DNA of 64,000 nucleotides, taken from contig VLTN01000052.1 in assembly GCA_008330645.1 (NCBI GenBank), forward strand, positions 124,001 to 188,000. The letters are read 5' to 3'. Both the position numbers and the translations under genes were made by a program. Source of the DNA: Cafeteria roenbergensis. Its lineage: Eukaryota; Sar; Bigyra; Bicosoecida; Cafeteriaceae. Below, piece by piece: positions 23,001-35,112 of the stretch. The notes beneath the pieces are model-generated. The model did not search any database and was not told the DNA's origin. It was given only the letters and a program-made list of their open reading frames with translations. The stretch's first letter is position 1. Every line of letters starts with the position of its first letter.

Positions 23001-26000
23001 GGAAGTGGCGGAGGCGAAGGCGAAGGCGAAGGCGGAGGCGGAGGCGGAGGCGGAGGCGGAGGCGGAGGCGGAGGCGGAGGCGGAGGCGGGGGCGGAGGCG
23101 GAGGCGGAGGCGGTGCTGTTGTTGCTTCTGGTCCTGCTGTTCGTGAGGAGTCCGTCGCCGTGGAGGCGAGCACGCAGGCCGATGCAAGCGAGACCGTTGA
23201 TGGACTGGCTTATGATGGGGCCGTGATTGGGGACTGGGCTCGTCAGTGGTCGGCAGATCACGTCGCGTGGTACTATGTCCGTTGCAGCACGGGTCACTCG
23301 CAATGGGAGCCGCCTGAAGAGTGGCAGGCAGTTGCAGGCACGCCGGCATCAGGGGACTGGCGCGCGATGGGGGACGGAGCCGGCAGCTGGCATGCCGGCG
23401 CCAATCCTTCCTCCGCGGTTTCGCAAGGCCTGAGCCACTCTCCAGCGCTAGGCGGGCCGGTGTCGCTCACGGAGATACTGGGGCCCGACGGCGTGTCATG
23501 TCTCACTCCAGTGACTCCGCACATCCCAGCCTCGTCCGCCGCCTCAACAGCAAGCGGAGGCGGGGCGTTCTCTGGCGTTGCCGGGGGCACGGTTGGCGGC
23601 GCGAGCGACGGCTGGGCTCGGAGCGGTGCTCAGCCGTGGTATGACCCGCACCTGACTGGGTGGGAGGCAGCGTCAGCTGAGCCTGACTTCACATTGGGGT
23701 CAGACACCGCCGCACGGACCGGCCACCATGGGGCACAGGCCCAATCGGCGGCCGCCTCGGCAGAAGCGACCCCGGACGGCAGGGTCTCTTCTGGGCACTG
23801 GGATGTGGTCTGGGCCTCCGGCTCTGCCGTTGGCTCTGCCGTGGAGTATGCCACGGACCTTCTCAGCTCTACATCGGGCTACGACGGCTCTGCAGCCGGT
23901 TTCGCGTCCGCTCTGCAGAGCGACGCTGCGCTTGCGGCGAGCGACATTGCCTCTGCTGCCGAGGGCTGGCCAGCTGGCAGCCGCGGCCACAGGACCGCGG
24001 GTTCCAAGTCCGGTGGCGGTTTCGTTGGCGACTCAGGCGCACACGCTGTGTGGGACAGCTCGTACAACGGCCACGGTGGTTTCGCGTCCGGGTGGAGCGA
24101 CCGCGACGCTGATGGTGGTGCGGGCGCAACGGACTGGCTCTTTGCCATTGGCGGGCCCAACCACGGCGAGGGGCGCGGGGCTGGTCCGAGCGCGGAGCAT
24201 CCAGGTCGAGGCGGCGTCGACGGCGCCGATCTGCTGCGCGGGCGGCTGGACCGCTCAGCGTGGGAGGAGCAGGGCGAAGGGGGACTGGAGGGCGCAGCTG
24301 GCTGGTCAGCTGACTGGTCAGCTGACGCGGACGGGAAGCACGGAGACGTCGACCACACACGCAAGCCTCAAGAGTGGTACACGGCGGTTTCGCGTACCGC
24401 AGCTCCGGTTCCGATGGGCGCCGCCTTGCCGGCTCTGCCTCCGCTGTTTGAACTGCCCGAAACCGCCGGCCGAAGTGTGGAGGGTGGAGTGACGAGACTG
24501 GCGGGCCCAGCAACGGGCGCTGACTCGACCTCACCTCCAGCGCGCGGAGTGGTCAGACCCGACCGGGTGATGGTCTATGTGAATATGCAACTGCAACTGG
24601 CGTCTCTTTCCGTTCCGCCGTCAGCTGACCGTTGGCATCAGCTCCACTGCCTGACGGAGCTGGACGCCAGGCGAAACCGCTTGAGTCACGTTCCGGCCGG
24701 GCTGTTTCGCATGCCTGCCCTCCGGAAACTCCTGCTTGACCGCAACAGGATCGTGGCTCTGCCGCCAAGCATTGGGGAGGCAGGGCGATTGGTCGAGCTG
24801 GCGGTTTCGCAGAACTTGCTCCGGCGGTTTCCCGACGAGCTCTGCCTGTGCACTTCGCTGGAATCCCTGTCAGCTGACTCGAACAGGCTGGAAGCCCTGC
24901 CTGCCGACCTTGGCGAGCTGTCCGGGTCGCTCAAGTCGCTCCGGCTGTGCGATAACGTGCTGACTTCACTTCCGCTCGGAATGGCTCGACTGACCCGGCT
25001 GGCTGACCTCCGTCTGGACAGGTGTCCGTTGCGCTTTCCCGATGCCGCAGCGGTCTCGCGCGGAGTTGAGGGCATCCGCTGGGCATGCAGACAGGCGCTC
25101 AGGGTGCACGAACTGGGGGCCCCGCCGTCACTGGCCATCGTGAGGGGAGGAGTCGCTGGCGAAACCGGCGCGCCAGAGGCCCACGCAGCCAAGGCGGTGT
25201 TCCAGCGGCTGCAGCTGGCGGCGTCGGGTCTGACGCGGGGCGTGGTGCTGAGTCACTCGTTCCAGCGAATCGCCTCCGTTCCGGAGGCTGTGCTGCGACC
25301 GCTGTGGCAGAGCTACGGGCTGACGTCTCTCAACCTCGACTTTTGCGGCCTGGAGGCGCTGCCGGCCGGCTTGCGGGGTCTGACCTCGCTCACGGAGCTG
25401 TCGCTTCGAGGGAACAGCATCACGCAACTCGCGGCCGACGTCATCGGACAGCTAACCGACCTGCGGTCCCTCTTGTTGCCGCGAAACCGCCTCGTTAGGC
25501 TGCCGCCACAGCTCTTGCTGCTCACGCGAATGACCGCTCTCGACCTCACGAGCAACCGGCTGGATCGGATTCCGTCGGCTCTGCCGACAGCGATGCCTGC
25601 CATGCACGCCTTAAGCGTCGCTCACAACAGCCTGCGGGCCCTTCCCGTCAGCATCGGAGCGATGCGGCGTCTCTCGATCCTCGACGTCTCCCACAACAAG
25701 CTCACCCAGCTGCCGTGGTCGATCGGCGGGATGGTGTCGCTCACGGCCCTGTCCGCCAGCCGAAACCGCTTAGGTGCAGCCACGCTTGGATGCGGCCTCC
25801 CTGGCACCGTGGGACTCCTTCCACGCTTGGCGGCGCTCAGGCTCGACGGCAATAAGATGCGCCGACTGCCGGCGGGGTTTGCTGCTCCCGCTTCTGGGCT
25901 CTGCAGCACTCTCCAATCTTTGTGGCTGCAAGGAAACGACCTACCGGATCTCGGAGACTTGGCCCTGCGGCTGACGTCGCTAGCAGAGCTGAAACTGACC

Positions 26001-29000
26001 GGAAACCCCCGGATGCGGTCGCCGCCCGCGCGCATGCATGGAGCCAGCATCCATGTTCTTCGCGATTATTCCCGGAAACGCCTGATGAGACTTGAGGCTG
26101 CTGCGGCTGCGCTGGAGGCTGCTGGGCTCGACGTTGTTCGGCACAACTTTACGCCGGCGGCCGGGTGGTCAGACCGCGGTGCGGGATTCGGCGGAAGGGA
26201 TGGCAGGGCCCCCGTTGCCCCAGGCGGAGGGGAAGTGAGAGACGCGGTGTTGCTCGGGCTGAGGGACCTCGGGCTCCCAGGCAGGCCGGGCGGGCTTGGC
26301 GTGCAAGTCGGAGGATCAGACGGCGACGACGACGGCACGGCGGGCGGCCATGGCGGTCGCAAAACCGCTGCAGGCAACGCGCTTCGCTATCGTCCGCGGG
26401 GGCACGTCACGTCGATGGGCGGGAAATCGGCGCATCTTTTGCCCGAAGACCGCATCGCGATCGACGCTGCCGTGGACGTGTTGGTCAACGGCGACTTCGA
26501 AACCGTGCCTGCAACCCCTGCGTCGCTCCAAGAGCTCGCTAGATCCTTGCTCGAGCGGCGCCGGTTCGGATATTTGCAGGCGCAAGTATTTGCGTTTCAG
26601 GATGTGCTGGACGTGGCCTTCCAGCAGAGCATCCTTGGCGACACGCACATCGACGACGCGCTGTGGCGGCCGTGGGGCGAGGCCGGGGAGATGGTGCCGT
26701 GCTGGGGTCTTGATTTGGACGGGGTGTTTGGAGCGACGCTGGTGCCAGCTGGGGTCGCTGTGGGGTGGTCTGACCCCGTGCGGGTGCCGCTGACCACTCT
26801 GCTCCGTGGCGGTCACCGCCGCATCAACCAGGCCTCGCTCGACGGAAGGGTGGTTTGGCCGGTGAAGGGGCGGGAGGAAGAAGAGTGGTGGGACAAGCGA
26901 TCGACCAAGGCGGCGGAACGTGCCGCCGCTGCAGCAGCTGACGCCCTCATGGCAGCCGCAAGAGCGGAGGAGGCAGCGACAGCCGGCAGATCGACCAGGG
27001 ATGGCGGCCAGACCACCAGCGGTCACCACGGCGATTCAGAGGCCAAGGCCGACGGCGATAGCGACGGGAGCAGCGTCGACAACGACGACGACGACGGCAC
27101 CGGTGGCGGCACCGGTGGCGGCAGCGGCGGCAGCAGCGGCAGCGGCAGCGGCAGCGGCAGCGGCAGCGGCAGCGGCAGCGGCAGCGGCAGCGGCGGAACA
27201 GGCAATAGCGGTGGTGTTGGCAACGGCTTCCGTGAAGACGTCGGCCCGCATGCTCGTGGCTCTGCCACTGGCTCTGCCCCGGACGCCGCAGGTGATCCCA
27301 CTTCGGCACCCGCATCCGCCTCTGGTCAGCCGTCGGCTGGACGTCAGCAGGCGGGGCGACGCGCTGGCAGAGCCATGAAGTCTGACTGGCAGAGCCGCAT
27401 CTCTTCGACGTTGCCTGGTGAGGGCGAAACCGCTCGCGACGAGCTTGGCTCCCAGCCTGCCATTCCGACCACTGCTGGAGGCGGCGCTGGCGCTGGCGCT
27501 GGTGGTGAGTTGCAGGCAGTGGTCGCAGGGCCAGTCACCGGCCCATCACGAGCGGCGCTTCCGCTGGCAGCCACTGCCACTCGTCCTGATGCGGAGTTGC
27601 CTGCGTCACTGGATGCCGCCGCTCCGACTCCCCCGCCACCAGCAGCTGATGCGGCCAACACTCTCCGGCCCGAAGACGTGGCCGCGATTGGGCGGGGAAA
27701 CTATCCCCCGCCCCGCCCGTCTCTCTCACTCGTGTTCCTGCGTCCGCCGGCTCTACCGGAAGGATCGGATTGGCTGTTTGCACTTCCAGAGTCGGCCGAT
27801 TATTCTCCCGAGGTGGAGCTGCAGCCGGGAGTTTCCGGCTTTGACGCGCACGAGGCGATGGCACCCATCAGAAGGAGGGTCGGCCTTCCCGGACCCGCGG
27901 TCAGACCCGAGGCAGTGTTGCGATCGGTTGCAAGAGTGGTCGCTGCGGTCAAAACCGCAAGCGGCCGACGTCGTCGGGCAGAGCAGGATGCCAGGGACGG
28001 CAATGACCAACATCAGACTGAGGCTGACGACATCAACCCGCCGACGTCAACGGCAGGCATCCCGCAGACGCTGCAACCAGGTTTTGGCCATCGCAAGCCC
28101 GGCAAATCCGCTGGCAGAGCCGTGGACGGCGCGATTGGGGGCGTGCAGTCCGGGCCAGCCTTCGACTCACAGGCCGAGCTGCTGTTTCGCGGTCACGCGC
28201 GGGCGGCAGAGCATGCAAAGCGAAGGCAGGAGCGACGTCGGCGCCGGGAAGTGAGACGGCTGGCAGAGCTGGAACAGCAATCCATGTCAGCTGGACACGA
28301 CACCAGCGCCCGGTCACGCCCTTCGGCACGTCATGCCGAGAGGTCGAGCGGCAACACCGCCTTCGCCACCGCTGCCGGCAGAGCCCTCGCCGACGGCGCG
28401 GTGGCATCGGCGGTGGAACGCGCGAACGCGCAAAACCGCGCCCTGTCGGCGCTGGGCGGCAGTGTGGCAGCTGGAGCGGGACTCGCAGCTGATGCGCTGG
28501 GGAGCGACTCGGAGTCTCTCGACTCGGGCTCGACATCGACGTCGTCGGGTGGGTCTGCGATGAGCGGTTTCGCTGACTGGCGTACCGGCACCCGGAAGCC
28601 AAGGCGATCGACCAAGGGCGGTGGAGGCGCTGCACCCGTGGGCCCGGCAAAGGCACGCAGGGGTCGCTCTGGGTCAAGGCGGCGAAACCGCGCAGGTGAC
28701 GGTCCCCGCGGAGACCGGCCTCGGCGCCGGGGGTCGGACGAGGACAGCGGAGAGGGTGCTGACGTGGCAACAGACGCCTCGAGCGACGCGAGCGACGCGT
28801 CGTCTCTCACCTTGTCTGCGCCCGAGGAGGACGACGACCTTGGAGGCAACGCCAGATCCTGTCTCCTGGAATACTCCAAGAAAGTTCCTGCAGAGCTGCA
28901 GAGCGCGCACACGATGGCACTTCGCGGGATGGTGGAGGAGGCGGAGGCAGTCACTCAGGCAGAGCTCGATGCTGATGCGAAACTCCGCAGCAGAGCCATG

Positions 29001-32000
29001 GTGGCAGGAGGCTCTGCCGACTCGAAGGGCTCTGCCAGCTCGAAGAGGTCTGCTGCAACTGCAGGATCAAAGGGCTCTGCCGGGCGGGCAGCGGGCGTGC
29101 TGTCAGCAGTCGCCGGAGTGGCTGCGTCTGCGGTGCGTGGGGCTGTGGCGGCAGGCACTGCAGCTGTTGCAGCGGTTTCGGGTGCAAGTGCTGACTCGGG
29201 CGACGAGCGGGAAGCCAGTGACTCGGGCAGAGCTGGTGGCAGAGCCGGTCGTCGGGCGGGTGCGGGACGCAGCCGCGAAGACGCCGGCGCCGACGTTCGC
29301 GGTGATGACGAACCCAGCCCAGCGTGGTTCTACGCGTCGCTGGAGGAGCTGGAGCGGCGTCTCTTTCCGCCGGGGCCTGCGCTCGCAGAAGTGTTCTTCG
29401 AGCCAAACTCGCTCAACTGTTTGGCGAGACTGCCGATTGACGTGGAGGCGATGCTGCCCGTTGCGCCCACGAAACCGCAGCTGGCTCCACGGGGCCGGGG
29501 GGCGATTTCGGCCAGGAAGCCGACTTCGGCGGCGCAGCCGCAGCGTGGCGAGGGCGAGCGGGGTGAATCCGCCTCCGGGTCAGGCGCCGTTGCTGGCGCT
29601 GGCGCTGGCGCTGGCGCTGGCGCTGGCGCTGGCGCTGGCGCTGGCGCTGGCGCTGGCGCTAATGCTGGCGGGGGTGGTGGCGAGGGGGCGCCTCCGCCCG
29701 GCGCGCCGCGCATCCGCCCTGACCGGCGCCAGTTCCAGCGCGACCACCGCTACTACCGCAGGCCGGACTGGCGGGTGCGTGGCGGGGCCGTTGTGGACGT
29801 AAACCACCCGGAGGAGGCGGCGGCAAGGCGCCGCTCTCGCCGGCACGCCATGCCGCTCATCACGCGCGTCAAGTTTGACCTGGACCGTGCGGAGCTGGTG
29901 CGGGTTTTGAGCGAGTTCTCGGGCCCGTATGGGCCTGTGGCCGAGGTCGAGGCGGCTGTGGCCTTCCCGGACTGTCCTTGCGACGTGCTCGCGGAGCGGC
30001 TGAACGTCAAGGTGCGGCAGCTGGTGGCGTACAGGTCCCGCAAGCGTGACGGCCAGCTGGTGTGGGGGCCCCTCCCGCAGGAGGTGACCGCGGGCCTTGC
30101 CGAGCAGCGCGAGCTGCAGGCGTGGCTGGCCGACCAGGAAGAAAAGGAGGCAGCGGGGGGGGGCTGCTTGCCCGGTTTTGCAGGCAAAAGCGACGTTCGC
30201 AAACGATGGGAGGCTGAAAAGCGCCGAAGGCAAAAGGTGCGGGCGCGCGCACGCCGCCAGGCCGTGCAAGAGGTCCGGGAAAAAATCCGGCAAGCCAAGG
30301 CCGAGGCCAAAGCAAACGGTATCGACCCGAGGGCGGCAGTGGCAGCCGCGCTTGCGGGGGCAGACCTGGACAGCATGGGCGAGCTGGACATCGAGGACAT
30401 GGACGTGAGTTTTGCGGCGCGCGCCTTGGCTGCAGCGGTAGCGGCGTGCGCCCTGGCTGCTGCGTTGGTTGCCGTGGGCTTGCCAGCGTGGGCCCGGTCA
30501 CTGCGCGTCGGGGGGCCCTGTGCCACCGTGTCACTCGTTTGGGCACCGCAGATTGAAAAGGCAGCTTCGGCCGAGGCCATCGTGGCCCGCATCGAGGCCG
30601 AGCAACGCGCAAAGGAGGCGGCCGCGTCCTACGCGGCAATCGGGCAGCTGCCGGGTGAGGAGGACGACCTCGGCACGCGCATCGCCTGGCCTCGCCGGGA
30701 CGGGCAGGGCCGCTGGGTGCGCGTTCTCAAGGGGGGCGACAACGGCATCGGCCGGCACCTGCCTTCGTGCATCCGCCCGGGCATCGTGGTCCAGCAGCGA
30801 ACGCTGTCCCGGCTCGACTCCGTGCGCAAGCGAGCCGAAATTCGAGAGATCATCGCCCTCGGCCAGCGCCTCATTTCCATGCTCCGGCACTGGACCATGT
30901 CGGCTGCGGGGCGCCGAGCCATCGAGATCGAGGCCGAAAGGCGGCGCGGCGAGGCCCTGGTCGAGACAGCGGGCCAGCTGCGGCGCAAGGAGGTGCTTGA
31001 CCAGCGCGCGCGCGTGGCCGAGGGCGTGGCCCGCAGCGGGGCGCGCGAGGTGAACAAGCTGCGCGCCAAAGTCGACGCTCTGAAAGAGAGCAACGCGTTC
31101 GACCAGGCCGTCACGGACGGACTCGCAGAGGCGGAGCAGGAGTTCAAGCGACGCACCGCGTCGCTCAGGCACGCCAGGGACAGGCTGGCCAGGGCAGAGG
31201 TGAGCCTGCTTCCGGCATTGAAAAACCCGCCGATGCGGCCAACGAAGCGGTCGGCGCGGCCGCGGCTGGACGCGAGCAGGATGAATGATTGCGCCTGCGC
31301 GCTGCGCCCGCCAAGGCGCCCGTGCGCCGCGCCGCGCGTCATTGCTCCGTGCTGCCGCTCTCGGTTTCGCGTCGACCCTGCCATCGCAGCGCAAGCTCGC
31401 GGTGCTTGAAGAGCGGTCTCGCCGCCCCCTCAGCATGTGGCGGCTGGCCGTGCTCAAGGCGCTTGAAAAGCGCCAGCGGCGCACTGCGCTGAACCTGGTG
31501 CTTGAGAAGAACCGGCGAAAAGCCTACCGTAACGGCTGGCGGCGCCTGTGGGACGGCGACGGTGGTGAGTCGCCCCTCGCAAGCGCAGGGCAGCTGGAAG
31601 CGTGGCCGCCCCCCGTCTCGAAACACGCGCCCCCCACGCCCCGTCCCCACGCCCCGCGCCGCTGCCCCGCCCCCGCGCCGCGCTCGGTGGCTGCCCGCAG
31701 GCGAGGACTTCCTGGCGTGGGTGGAGGACATGCTGGTGCGACGCACCGGGCTGGCGCGCTCGCTGCTCAAGGCAGCGCCCGCAGAGGCCGAGGACGCCGA
31801 GGGGTGGGGCGGCGGCGAGGGCTCCACGGTGTCGGAGCGGGTTCGCGTTGCCAAGGAGCTTGCGGCAGGCGGCGCCCGCCGCGGTTTCACAGTGGACCAG
31901 GACGGCCAGGCGCTCGTCCGGGAGCTGACCAGGACGATGCTGAGGCTGAAGATGCGTAAGGAGCGAGCGCGCCGCCGGCAGGCGGGCATGGATGCGCTCA

Positions 32001-33286
32001 GCGGGGAGGAGGACGAGGAGGACGAGGAGGACGGCGAGGGGGGGGGCGGCGGCGCCCTGGACGGCGACTCGTCGGACGCCGATGGCGAGGTTCCGGCGGG
32101 GGGCAGCGGCAGAGCACCCTCCATCGGCAGCGGCGCGGCCTCTAGCCGGCCCGACAAGCCCGTGCCGCTGGAGATTGACGGGAAGCCGCTGGAGTCGAAC
32201 CCTGTGAAGCGCGCGATTCAGCTGCGCCGGGCGGGCAAGAAGACGGGTCAGACCCCCGAGGAGGTGCTGCAGGCGGCGCAAGAGGACGCGCGGCTGCTCC
32301 GGGACGGGGCGCTGGCGGCAGCGCGGGCGGGGCCGGAGGGGTCTGCCGCTGAGTCGCAGGCGGCGCGACGGCGGCGGCGCAAGGAGCGGGACAAGGCCCG
32401 CTCGGGCGGCGCCACCGCGCACCCTGCCGCCAAGTACGTTTCGGAGGGCATGGGGGGCGAAAACGCAGACCACAGGTTTGTCGGGGGCGACGTGGAAGCA
32501 GCCACGGTCAAGGGCGAGGGCGTCGCGGGGCTCAGCGGCAGCGGCAGCCAAACACAAACGAAGCGGCTCGATACAGTGGGCGGGGGCGCCGGCGGCGCCG
32601 GCAGGTCCGACAAGGCGCCTGCAGGCACGATCGACACGGCCGCGGCTGCGGCCGCGCAGGCAGCGGCCCTGGCCCCAAAGCGTGGAGGGGAAGCAACCGC
32701 GCGAACTGCTCGCAGCAAGGCCACGACCAGCCGAGGCAAGGCCACCGCTCGGAGTGACGCTGCCGGCGGCAAGGCCACCGGCCGAAGCACAGCCAGCGCG
32801 ATGGCTCTGGGCAGCGAGCGCGCTGCAGAGGCGCTGGACCAGCTCGAGGCCACGCTTACCGCAGCTGGGGCCAAGGCCGACGCTGTGATCGACGCGGCTG
32901 CCAAGGCGGCTGTGGCCGGCAAGATTTCAAAGGACGAGGCAATGCGGCTTGCGCTGGGCGCAACCTCGGCCATAGGCGTTGACCTGGACGTGACCAAGGA
33001 CGGCGGCGAGCTTGGCGCGGCTGTCGAGCAGGAGCTGGTGCGCATGAAGGTCCTCAAGGGGCCCATCACGCAGCAGCGGCGGTACTCGTTTGCGAGCGAG
33101 AGCTCCGTCGACTACGAAGGCAGGGATGTGGACGAGGATGAGGCCGACGCCGAGCGCGAGGCAAGGGTGCTTCGGCTGCGGCAGGCGTCAGAGAAAGCGG
33201 CCCAGGCCGCTGCGGCGGCCGAGCAGGCAGCGGCCGCGGAGGCGAGGGGCGAGCTTGAGCCGCAACCGCCAGAGTTCGAGGCGTGA
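20043..33286 (+). CDS. Giant leucine-rich-repeat / WW-domain protein
   Basis: Four exons, 20043-30404, 30552-31199, 31390-31564 and 31701-33286, encode about 4,256 residues; all donors are GTGAG(T/C), all acceptors CAG, and phases agree (0, 0, 1). I chose ATG 20043; the frame is open a little further upstream but without ATG. Order: disordered N-terminus; LRR block 1 (about 636-852, e.g. LTALDLSDNLLTHL); WW-like domain (about 914-945, SWERVTDASTGETAFF); poly-Gly; second WW (about 1060-1094, WYYVRCSTGHSQWEPPEEW); LRR block 2 of a dozen or more LRRs (about 1510-2013, L-x-x-N-x-L-x-x-LP type); long low-complexity stretches; then a basic, helical C-terminus rich in Arg/Lys/Glu/Ala that looks coiled-coil. 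LRR and WW domains bind proteins (WW: Pro-rich ligands), so a scaffold role is likely. No signal peptide or membrane anchor. It could be two genes, but I find no stop inside. Confidence 0.75.
23007..23113 (+). repeat. (GGCGGA/GGCGAA)n coding poly-Gly
   Basis: About 105 bp of six-base repeat starts as GGCGAA and turns into GGCGGA. It encodes first alternating Gly-Glu and then a long glycine run between the two WW domains of the giant LRR protein. One strand is almost pure purine plus C. Confidence 0.9.
27098..27196 (+). repeat. (GGCAGC)n coding Gly-Ser repeats
   Basis: Roughly 100 bp of GGCGGC/GGCAGC hexamers in the giant LRR gene read as Gly-Gly-Thr and then alternating Gly-Ser, a typical flexible linker. 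It is followed by GGAACAGGCAATAGC, which ends the pure repeat. Confidence 0.9.
29592..29660 (+). repeat. (GGCGCT)n coding Ala-Gly repeats
   Basis: Eleven or so near-perfect GCTGGC/GGCGCT hexamers read as alternating Ala and Gly in the C-terminal third of the giant LRR protein. Confidence 0.9.
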
Positions 33287-33369
33287 TTTCTCCTCGAATA
33301 CGCGTTGCTTAGTTGCACGGAGCAGACCCGTTGCTTCGCCACTCGCTCGCACGCACAGCGGCGCGCGCC

Positions 33370-34994
33370 ATGGCCGGAGCGACGCGCGCCGAAATCGAAG
33401 AGGCCTGGGGGCTAACTGGCACAGTGAGCCGGCGCCGTTTGCGCCAGCACCACGCGGCCGCGACCGCATCGAGCCGCGTCAACCGCGTTGCGACCGCGCT
33501 CCCCGCCGCCGCGACTGCCGGCACCGTCCGACCTCGCGCTCCGCCTGTTGATCACCCCAGCCTGGACACACTGACATGCACGTGGCGGTTTCTTCCGGCG
33601 ACCCGGCGCGCGTCCGGGAGCTGCTGCTTGCGAGGCCCGACGCGGTGCACGACCGCACGCGCCTCGGGGAGACGCCGCTGCACATCGCGGTGGCCCGCGC
33701 GCCCCGAGAAGTAGTCCAGATGCTGTGCGCGTCCGGGGCCGACCCTAACGCGCGGAAGAACGTGAGGTTCGGGCGCCGCCACATGGCTTGCGCAGCCGCA
33801 CCGCCGCTTGCCGCAGCCCTGCCCGCACCCTTGCGCGCTCCGTCGCACACGCCGGCGACTGGGGCCGGCCCGTGGCGCACGTCCCCTCCCATACCCCGCA
33901 GACTGGCGGCTCACCGTTGCACGAGGCAGCCTGGATGGGGCGCGACTCCGCTGTGGGCATTCTGCTCCGGTTCGGCGCCGACGTTCACGCCCTCGATTCG
34001 GTGAGCGCACCTTGGCAGATGCCACCCCTGTCTGGCGCAGCCAGCGGAGCAGAGCGCGGGCGGGCGCGAGGATCGCTTCGCCGGGCGCCCGATGGCTGAG
34101 GCTGGACGGGTCGGCGGCCGGCGCGTCAGCCTCGGGAGAGGCGTCCCCGCCCCGGCCCACGCTCTCATCACTACGGGGCAAATACCCCTGTATGGGCGCT
34201 TGGACGGCCAAACACGCGGCCCCATCGCGATGCCCCTGCCACCCGCGCACACCAAGCCGCGGAAGCCCGATACCTCCTGCCGGCCCGCGGGCCCCAGCTC
34301 CGCCCTCCGAGGGCCTACCAGTGACACCCTCCTCCTCCTTGTCATCATCATCCTCGCCACCGCTCGCCCCTTGTCGCCGCAGACTGGCGCGACCCCGCTG
34401 GATATGGCCAAGGCCCACCGCCGGGTGTCAACGGCAGAGCTGCTCGCCGGCCGCGCCGTCCAGCTCAACGAGCTGCGCACGGACGCCGCCAACCAGGCTC
34501 GTCGCCGCGAGTGGCAGACGCTCGTGGCAGCGAAAGCCAAGGCGGCGCGCGAAACCGCGGCCGTGGGGCCAGCGCTGTGGGAGACGTCGGCGCCGCCGCC
34601 GCGCATGAAACCGCTGCCCTTCTTCGAGGCCGATGCCAGGGGCGGCCACGCCACGGGCTCCCCCGGCGGCGGCGCGTCGTCGAGGGGCGATGACGGGGGC
34701 GGCTGGTGGGAGGCTGGCTCGGCAGCGGGCTTGTCGGGCCGGGGTTCCGTGGCCAGCGGGTGGTCGATCGCTTCGTCGCGAGCAGCCGTTGCCGAGGCTG
34801 GGTCCGAGGCGGGGGCAGCCGGGCACCGGGGGCGCGGCCCAGAGGCCGACGAGGTGGATGCGCGCTCCGTCGGCCGCGTTGCTCGGGACGCCGATCGGGC
34901 GGCGCGGCTGCTGCTGCCGCAGGACGAGGGGCCTGCAGGGGCGTACAGCAGAGGAACCTCGGCCAGGGGCACTGCGGGGACCCACCGTGGCTAG
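33370..34994 (+). CDS. Small ankyrin-repeat protein
   Basis: Four exons, 33370-33423, 33561-33761, 33902-34000 and 34383-34994, give about 321 residues; all junctions are phase 0, with donors GTGAG(C/G) and acceptors CAG. Joining exon 1 to exon 2 creates GTPGHTDMHVAVSSGDPARV, a good first ankyrin repeat. The second reads GETPLHIAVARAPREVVQML, the third (one whole 33-codon exon) GGSPLHEAAWMGRDSAVGIL, and the fourth starts TGATPLDMAKAHRRV. The exon borders follow the 33-residue repeat unit, which strongly supports the model. The remaining 170 residues are disordered and Gly/Ser/Ala-rich. Ankyrin repeats bind proteins; no catalytic domain is seen, so the partner and role are unknown. It starts only 83 bp after the giant LRR gene, so its promoter is either very short or inside that gene. 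Confidence 0.8.
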
Positions 34995-35112
34995 TTTTGC
35001 ACGCAGCTACGGCGGCTGTGTCGCATATTCCGCGCCTCCAAGCATGCAATCCGTGGCAGTTTCCCGATGGCCATTGCGTTTGCGCACACGACCGCTGCGA
35101 GAAAAGGCACCA

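Noticed and set aside
30405-30551. Membrane helix in the giant LRR protein
   Set aside because: The Ala/Val/Leu-rich stretch is bounded by GTGAGT and CCGCAG in phase 0 and interrupts a charged helical region, so it is better read as an intron; kept only as a retention possibility.
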